Shown piece after piece: positions 57,901 to 64,000 of a DNA stretch of 64,000 bases (its first letter is position 1; every line of letters starts with the position of its first letter). This stretch comes from Euphorbia lathyris (Eukaryota > Streptophyta > Magnoliopsida > Malpighiales > Euphorbiaceae). A program made the translations under genes and the position numbers. Below the pieces are notes generated by a model, which worked only from the letters and a program-made list of their open reading frames with translations, did not search any database and was not told the DNA's origin. The stretch lies in NCBI RefSeq assembly GCF_963576675.1, contig NC_088918.1, positions 42,503,501 to 42,567,500 of the forward strand, in the 5' to 3' direction.

Positions 57901-59492
57901 CAAAAGATGTTGAATTCATTTTGGTGGGGTAATAAGAGAGACGGGTCAAGAGGGATAAATTGGTTGGCTTGGGATAAATTATGTATTCATAAAGATGATG
58001 GTGGATTGGGATTCCGAGATTTCACTGCCTTTAATTTAGCAATGCTGGGAAAACAAAGTTGGCGGTTACAGTCAGCCCCTGAGTCTTTGGTCAGTAAATT
58101 TTTTAAAGCAAAATACTATCCAAATGGGGATTTTTTAAAAGCTAGGTTGGGTCACTCACCAAGCTATATATGGCGAAGTATTTGGGGTTCTCAGTTATTG
58201 TTGCAAAAAGGGGGGCGGTGGAAAATTGGAGATGGTACATCTATTATTGTATGGAAAGATCCATGGTTAAGAGATTCGCCTTCTATAACGATCTCTACTA
58301 CAATGGTTGAAGGGTTGGAAAATTTAAAAGTAAGCGATCTCTTTATCCCTAGAACAATTGAATGGGATGTTGAACTATTACTAGAAATCTTTTCGGAACA
58401 AGATGTAATGGCCATCATTCGGTCAACTCCGTGTGTATCTGGAAGAAAAAACCAGTTTATATGGAATGCTTCCCGTAATGGGTGTTATTCGGTTCGTAGT
58501 GCATACTGCCTTGGAATGGAGGAAATACCAAGCAGTACACATCTTAGAGTTGAGGGGGAGTGGCAAAAGATATGGAGAGCTAAGGTGCCATTTAAAGTCA
58601 GACATTTTTTGTTGGAGGCTTGTTTGTGATTGTATCCCAACTCGTCACCGGCTCAGGAGTCGGGGGATTAACATGGAGGATGATTGTGTTATGTGTGCAC
58701 GGGACTTGGAGGGAGGCGGGCCTTGCTAATTTAATTGAACATTCAAGCCTTGATGCGGATAACTTTGCTGGCTTCTTTTTCTATTTTTGCAGATTAGCTG
58801 GTGTAAAAAATTCTGAGATCTTTATGATGTTGTTGTGGTCATGGTGGGAGGCGAGCAATGACTACTTTTGGAATCAAAAATCCGCAACAACTGTTGGAGT
58901 CGTTATGAGGAGTAGACATTGTCTTGCGGACTGGAAGACGACTAGGGAGCGAAGTATAATTCCTTCTGCGATACCTAGGGAGGACGACTGCCAGAAATTA
59001 TGGCACCGACCACCGACTGATGTTGTTTCCTGTTGCACAGATGCAAGCATATTTACAATTCTTGGAAAAACAAGAGGTAGTGCAGTACTTAGAGATTCAC
59101 ATGGTGCCTTTATCTCGGCTCTGACAAATCTGGTGGAAGGAATTATGGAAGTTAGGGAGGTGGAAGCTTGGGCGGTCTTACATGCACTTGAATGGACCAT
59201 GGAGGCAGGTTACAATAAAATTCTATTTGAATCTGATTCTTTGTCCACTGTTAAAGTTGTTACTTTTGGAAGTTTGGATCAGTCTGAGTTTGGTGATATT
59301 ATTGGACGATGTCGCACACTTTTATCATCTCAAAACGGTTACACTATCTGTTTTATTAGAAGACAAGCAAACGGGTTAGCTCATGCTTTTGCTAGAGCGG
59401 CCTCTCAATTTGCTAGTCAGTGTTACTTTGATATTATCCCTAGTGGGTTTCCTCTTTCTGCGTTAAACTTTTGCCGACTTTTGGCTCATTAA
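54921..59492 (+). pseudogene. L1 ORF2 (endonuclease, reverse transcriptase, RNase H)
   Basis: Endonuclease: MKISSWNCRGLGHARAI at 54921, then a stop at 55134 and frame change; IIGDFNDLL (55300) keeps the GDFN motif; LDHSSIL stands in place of SDHSP. Reverse transcriptase: SPGPDGFNAGFF (about 56270), LRPIALCNVIYK, SAFIKGRSIHDNIL; the first catalytic block reads INKAYNRVS, so the catalytic Asp is Asn; RGLRQGDPLSP (57340) and HLLFADDAFLF (57480) are kept. RNase H at 59030-59390 has CCTDAS, EVEAWAVLHALEW, ESDSLSTV and RRQANGLAHAFAR. Stops lie at 56114, 56309, 56694, 57781 and 58627. Interrupted by a MITE at 56798. Confidence 0.85.
56798..57297. mobile_element. MULE-type MITE, 500 bp, inside L1 reverse transcriptase
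   Basis: GGGTAAAGTTCAAATAAAAC and its inverted partner GTTTTATTTGAACTTTACCC are perfect over 20 bp, and the arms continue about 100 bp (GTGGTTTCACTAATTTTCAG). TSD TAAAATTAA / GAAAATTAA, 8 of 9. Removing it restores RT codon order around YSIKI and NDQIVGPF. No coding sequence. Confidence 0.9.
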
Positions 59493-59515
59493 TGATATTT
59501 TGCTTCAAAAAAATA

Positions 59516-61288
59516 TATATATACACAAATAATATATTAAACTAAAATTTAAAATATAGTCCAAATTATATTTAAAAAATCACAATTTTAAAAATCACAA
59601 TTAATTATTTCTCTTATATTCAGCCAATCATTTTCATCGTTTTTACTTCCTACAACATATTCATTATGAGAAGGAGATACGAAGTTAGGATTATTTACTG
59701 GATTAAGGTTTTTCTATTTCTATTTTAATTTTTTTTTATGTTTTTTAGTACTAGAGGAAAATGTGTTTTTTTTTTAAAATAAAAAACTGGGTTAGTTGCT
59801 GTATTTAAAAAAAAAACTCAATATGACCTAAACTAGAGGTCTATCTATTGGTAATTCCAAACCTGATAACATTGAATATCAAAGTCATTCAATCTTGACA
59901 ATTCTAATAACATGTCATTGTAGAAAAATTCGACTCTCTTTTAAAAATCCCATATTAGAAGCCAAGAGGGAAGAATAGGAAAATGAGATGTTCATATTAG
60001 AAAAACATAACTTAGTAAAAGTTTTCTAATGTTATATATTGAGCTTTGAGCTTTAGGCTTAAAGCATCCCACAACAAGTCTCTTATAATTCTAAGGCTTA
60101 TTTGATTTCTCTTTCTTTTTCTATTGTAATATTTGTTCATTTGAAATATTATTTGGTAGTGTCGGGAGACGCAAATAATATTGACCGAACCTTGTTAAAT
60201 TCTAGCGTTTTCTTTATTTGTTTTATGGTTTAGTTTTTAATTTGCTAGTCATTTCCGCAACAGTCGTCCTCTATTATAAAAATGATGAGAATTATATTTT
60301 AGAGAAAAATACAAAAATATATATTGTGATTTGATGGATTTATATTGTGATTTGCAACCTACCACGTGGTTTAAAGTTGATTCCATTAGCAAAAAAAAGA
60401 GTCCAAAATATAACACCATTGAAAATTGCTTACGTGTCAAATTGAATGTTCATGCTTCTTCTTCTCAACAGAGATTGAAAATCTACCGAAAAGCTTTCAA
60501 AGCAAAATTCCAACGGAGGCCAAAAGGTTCATTTCACGACTTCTTTTCGCTGACCCAGATGGACGAATTATAATTCTGGCGATTATGTGACTTCCCTCGT
60601 TCCGGACGAGGTTGGTTTTCCTGACCACTATCCAGAAATCGAATCTAGACCGGAAACAGAGAAAAAAGATCAGAAAACAGAAGATTATGTTTTATCAGTT
60701 ACCTCTGTTCCTTCCTCTATCTCTTTCTTCTTCAGCTCAAATGAAATGTGAAACCCAGTTAAAATCAAACCGGAATTGAAAGAAGATCTGGTAGTGTTTC
60801 ATCAGCTACACCTCTTGTAATTGAATAAGAGGAAGAAGTTAATGGAGAAGGAGAAACCCATGATGAAAACATGAAAAATAAAACAAAATTACATTTGAAC
60901 TCTGATTCCTCCTGCACTTCAATGCCTTGTAATTATGAGAATTGGAACCATGGGAAAGATAGTTCCATCTCCGACATGCAAAGCAGAAGTTTATGGTTCT
61001 TGATGCAACAATTATCTTCAAAGGAAACAATTTCAGAAATTACTTCTCACAACTGCACATGATAGACAATTACTAACTCCTAACATCTTAGCAGGTGTTT
61101 CTAATAACATAATTGAAAGAGAGAAAGAACCACTTAGATGTCTTTGAGGGAACCTGTGAAGAAGGGAGAGGGAATCATGTGAGGTTGATGAATGTGATTG
61201 GTTTGAATATGAGTTTGACTTCCTTATATTCACTAAATTTACTACATATATTCGACTTTTGACACAGAAATGTGTACATGCGACCACG
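59516..61288. other. Spacer with unassigned coding-like relics
   Basis: 59516-60300 is AT-rich. Between 60430 and 61062, three open stretches on the plus strand look coding: RLKIYRKAFKAKFQRRPKGS (60470-60530), SGDYVTSLVPDEVGF and HYPEIESRPETEKKDQ (60575-60665), and a Ser-rich stretch at 60871-61062. They are in different frames and no family is recognised. They could be a decayed or captured gene. Confidence 0.35.
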
Positions 61289-61406
61289 TAGAATTTGGTC
61301 ATTTACCGTTAGATTTAGGTTTATTAAATCTAAGTCTCACGATGTTTTGAATCTACACCTTAGGATTTTAATAAGTCTAGATTTAACGGTGAATGACCAA
61401 ATTCTA
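61289..61406. repeat. Hairpin MITE of about 118 bp
   Basis: TAGAATTTGGTCATTTACCG at the left pairs with CGGTGAATGACCAAATTCTA at the right, and the pairing continues inward (TAGATTTAGGTTTATTAAA against TTTTAATAAGTCTAGATTTA). Only a loop of about 35 bp is unpaired. Confidence 0.8.
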
Positions 61407-62088
61407 TGTTATTATTAAAGTGCATGTGATCAAGACTGCTTTTGACAACGTTAACATTTTGAATAATTTTTACGAAATCAAGTACTTGTTTCTCAAGTTT
61501 TAAATCATGTCGATTGTGTTTACAATCGAATAAATCACAAGGTTTATCTTATACTTATCCATATACTTTAAACAACCTTATTTCTTTATTTTTATTTTGT
61601 TTTGAGGTTATGTTTGGTTTGTCTAAGAGAGATTGAATGATGTTTAGTGAGAGAAAGTTCCGACAAATCGAAAAAGTGATTTCATGTGATTCTAAAGAAT
61701 TTTAATACACACTTTATCATTAGAGATCGTTAGTTTTACAAGGTGTTATAATTAAAGACAAAGTTAAATGACTTGAAATTAATAATGGTAATAAGGAATT
61801 TTTGAAATTTTTACCCCCTGTTCTTTACTTGTTCCTTATTCCTTTACAATCTCTTTATTTCTAATAGAGGTTGGTGGATCCATGATGTATTCTGGAACAA
61901 TTAAATCTATAATTCAATAATCAGCAAATGAAAGAAATACTTGGTGGCCATCATCTCCTATTTGATTAAAATTTAAATTCCTCAGTATTTCTGTGGGTTC
62001 CCAAATTCTACAGTGAAATACTGTAGATAGTAGAATAAGAAAATGAAGATGAAGCAAACACAAAATGAAATCATCAAGACAAAAAAAA
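61407..62088. other. Spacer, MITE-like relics
   Basis: A segment near 61610-61680 (ATGTTTGGT, then AGAGA, then GAGAGAAAGTTCC) resembles the interior of the MITE at 56798 (57020-57080), so an old relative may lie here. The right part is the 3' flank of the coiled-coil gene. Confidence 0.4.
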
Positions 62089-62882
62089 TCATTTAACAGT
62101 GACCAGTTGGGAAGAAATCGACTTTGAACTCGAACACGAACTCATACATGGACTTTGCGCACTAACTGATTCTTCCATTTCCTTGCTGCCTTTCATTTCC
62201 TGCAATGCCAATATCTTCTTATTCACTCATTACTCAAATAGAAATAACAAGACTCCCAAATTGGCATTTACCTCGCATATTTTCTTCTCATGTTCCTTCT
62301 CTCTTAGAGATCGCAATGGAGAGATTCTCTGAAAAATCAAAATCAAATTAATTCTATGTCTTGTTATCTTTTTCCAGTACTTAGTTTAGAAGAAGAAGAA
62401 GAAGATTGGAGTTGAGGAGTAAATACCATAGTAGTAGTAGTAGAAGAAGAAGATTGGAGTTCCTTTAATCTGTAAAGTCTATCGACCTCGATCTCGAGGC
62501 TCTTTTGGATCTCTCCTCTCTGCTCCATCTCTTTCATTTTCAGATCCAAAATTCTATTCCTCTCATTCAACATCTTCTCTGCTTTCTCCTTCTCTGCCTT
62601 CAATCTCTCTAGCTTCTTTCTGATCGCGCTTAATTCCTCCTCTAGAGACGTATCCAGAAGGTCGATGATGAGCTTCGATGGAGTGTTGGTGGTATGGATC
62701 GGATTGTTCTCCTTGTTAGATTCGGCAACAATCAATTCTTGCTGCTTCAGCTTTGGCTTCGGCTTTAGAATTTGGATCTCAGTAAGCGGAATTGCAGGCG
62801 AGTTCTTGGGCTGCAGAGGTGTCCGACCGGATTTCTGATGGAGTTTATGATCTCCGGTGAGGGGAGATTGGAGGCTGTGCAT
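62089..62882 (-). CDS. Coiled-coil protein, plant-specific, function unknown
   Basis: Three exons: 62882-62427, 62328-62272 and 62199-62089, joined by phase-0 GT-AG introns of 98 and 72 bp; 207 residues, stop TGA. Residues about 1-75 are Pro/Lys/Asn-rich and probably disordered (SKGR-like basic runs, ESNKENN). About 78-137 form a strong coiled coil (LEEELSAIRKKLERLKAEKEKAEKML). RISPLRSLREKE begins exon 2, and the last exon is Ser-rich. The splice model is supported by in-phase continuity and because SP.RSLREKE follows such coiled coils in plant proteins I recall. Reading through instead of splicing would give a 172-residue protein. No localisation signal is evident. I do not recognise a function. 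Confidence 0.8.
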
Positions 62883-62974
62883 GTTGAAGAAGATTTGGGA
62901 TTGTAGTTGTGAGATGAGATGAGATGAGAATAAAAAGGGAGAGAGGAATATTAGCGTTTGAATTTAAAAGGGAA

Positions 62975-62995
62975 CAGGCGCTAACGGCTAACCCA
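62975..62995 (-). promoter_or_regulatory. AACGG-containing site upstream of the coiled-coil gene
   Basis: CGCTAACGGCTAACCC lies about 100 bp before the start codon and contains the AACGG core of mitosis-specific activator elements bound by three-repeat MYB proteins. A single copy is weak evidence; G2/M regulation is speculative. Confidence 0.25.
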
Positions 62996-63146
62996 AAAAC
63001 ACAACTAACCCAAAAACACAACCCACCCAAAAAACACAACTAACCCAAAAAAATACTAATGTATTTGTAATTTTCCTTAAAAACAGGCGTTTGAATTTGT
63101 AATTTTCCTTAAAAACACAACTAACCAAAAAAATACTAATGTATTT
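62986..63146. repeat. Minisatellite in the upstream region
   Basis: The unit CTAACCCAAAAACACAA occurs about four times with small changes at 62988-63055. AAAAAAATACTAATGTATTTG and TAATTTTCCTTAAAAACA are each repeated once more up to 63146. Confidence 0.85.
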
Positions 63147-63892
63147 GAGAATACAAAGACGCTCCTTAATCCCCAATTATCATTGTTCAACCCTAATCAT
63201 GATTCATAATTAATATTCTTCATAATTTAATTAATTTATTATATTGATTATGGAATATTTTAGTATTTCTTTAACCACACTTTATTTAATAATCTATTAC
63301 TAATATTTATGCTTAAAGTACTATTTTACCTTGATTTATTAAAAAAGAAATTTCAATTGACACATTATTTATTATTCAGTCATTTAGCCTAAATGAATTG
63401 TCACTCAATATAGATAGAGCTATGGTAGAAACAAATAAAAAGTAAAGCGAGTTGGTAAAAAAAATAAACCGAGTTGAATTAATATTTAATAATAAAATTG
63501 GAGGTTAATATTTTAAATTCGATGAAATATTTAGATTTTTGTCAACTCGTATAAATTACAGTATAATTTTTTTTTAATTTTTTTCACGTTTACCCATATG
63601 TTTGTAATTTGTTACTAATAAATGATAAAATGATGCACATATGAAATGTAGAAAACAAGAATAATGATTGAAAAAATAGTTTAATGAATTATTTTTTAAA
63701 TTGACACAACTTGTCAATATTAGGGGTATAATTACTCTTGACTACCAACTTTAAGGGTAAATTGCACAATTTTAGACATCAAGAGTAAAATTGCTCGTGA
63801 CTGTCAATATTATGAATAGTTTTGCATCTCATTCCGTTAAAATATCGGGGGAACTAATTTACTAGTTCTATATGTTTACCTAATACACGATT
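63147..63892. other. AT-rich spacer with MITE relic
   Basis: 63710-63840 (TTAGGGGTATAATTAC, TAGACATCAAGAGTAAAATTGCT, TTTTGCATCTCATTCC) is related to the right end of the MITE at 20403-20966. The rest is plain AT-rich DNA. Confidence 0.5.
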
Positions 63893-64000
63893 TGTTGGAG
63901 TTTAGTGTCCTAAAGACAATTGTTTTAGGATATAAATATTAATGAATAAATTGTTTATTTAGTCATTTGTTTAATCAGATATATAGCATTAAAATGTAAC
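63893..64000 (+). mobile_element. Start of an LTR, same family as 933-2794
   Basis: TGTTGGAGTTTAGTGTCCTA and the following 85 bp match the minus-strand start of the solo LTR ending at 2794 with modest divergence. The element continues beyond the window. The flanking CGATT (63888-63892) would be its TSD. Confidence 0.8.

Larger units (their letters stand above)
53500..59515 (+). mobile_element. Near full-length L1 LINE, split by a MITE
   Basis: 5' leader (from about 53500), ORF1, ORF2 and an A-rich 3' end (CTTCAAAAAAATATATATA at 59503-59522). Without the 500-bp MITE it is about 5.5 kb. It belongs to the same subfamily as the truncated copy at 32797: both have SISHLLFADDAFLF, SGQAVNF.KSG and SFWWG.K.DGSR. 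The 5' border is uncertain and no TSD was confirmed. Confidence 0.85.

Noticed and set aside
62364..62882. Single-exon 172-codon reading of the coiled-coil gene
   Set aside because: The last 20 codons are low-complexity Ser/Lys, whereas splicing at ATG|GTATTT joins in phase to an exon encoding RISPLRSLREKE and then to a third exon with good splice sites.
62986..63146. CTAACCC repeats considered as telomeric
   Set aside because: The plant telomere unit is CCCTAAA; here the units are 17 bp, A-rich and lack that heptamer in tandem.
1..64000. tRNA, rRNA and organelle-derived DNA
   Set aside because: No tRNA-like cloverleaf with A and B boxes, no rRNA segment and no plastid or mitochondrial gene was recognised by reading; a tRNAscan or organelle BLAST could change this.

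Overview
The window is AT-rich eukaryotic nuclear DNA from a flowering plant, probably a eudicot. The evidence is spliced genes with short GT-AG introns, plant-type Ty3/gypsy and Ty1/copia elements, plant L1 LINEs with DUF4283-type ORF1 and RNase H, Mutator-like elements (MULEs) with 9-10 bp target duplications, and Tourist-like MITEs. The species cannot be named from this sequence.

Two ordinary host genes are well supported. One is a complete two-exon transcription elongation factor TFIIS gene (47524-49666, +). The other is a three-exon gene for a 207-residue coiled-coil protein of unknown function (62089-62882, -). Nearly everything else is layered mobile DNA.

Layout, left to right. (1) 1-8836: a decayed Tekay-type chromovirus, interrupted by a long solo LTR (933-2794, TSD CACTG) and cut at its 5' side by another LTR. 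(2) 9107-14386: a TIR transposon in a TA tract, holding a deleted MULE (9799-13365) that keeps the zinc-knuckle end of its transposase and a convergent GRF zinc-finger gene. (3) 14418-15356: an L1 endonuclease fragment. (4) 15650-21360: further TIR elements. One is a Pack-MULE (16710-18620) with fragments of two host genes, an FKBP immunophilin and an LRR receptor-like protein. Another is a Tourist-like MITE with a second MITE inside. (5) 22500-28859: a Ty1/copia element (-) split at its protease active site by a solo LTR (25679-27220, TSD GGTAG). (6) 29164-30883: another long LTR (-). (7) 31195-35256: a TIR element split by a 5'-truncated L1 with a 13-bp TSD. (8) 35870-42985: an L1 RNase H remnant and a near full-length L1 (-). 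(9) 44258-46065: a MITE containing a short L1, then a MULE-type MITE. (10) the TFIIS gene, then small MITEs and a large inverted repeat. (11) about 53500-59515: a second near full-length L1 (+) interrupted by a MULE-type MITE. (12) 59516-64000: decayed DNA, the coiled-coil gene, and the first 108 bp of an LTR related to the solo LTR at 933.

Cross-element patterns stand out more than any single gene. Two unrelated-looking long LTRs each carry a cluster of short palindromes at nearly the same distance from the LTR start, upstream of a TATA box; in one LTR the stems show compensated base changes and the units pair at exactly 21-bp spacing. Both near full-length L1s join ORF1 to ORF2 through an overlapping ATGA. 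Every TE reading frame seen is broken, so none of the copies looks autonomous.
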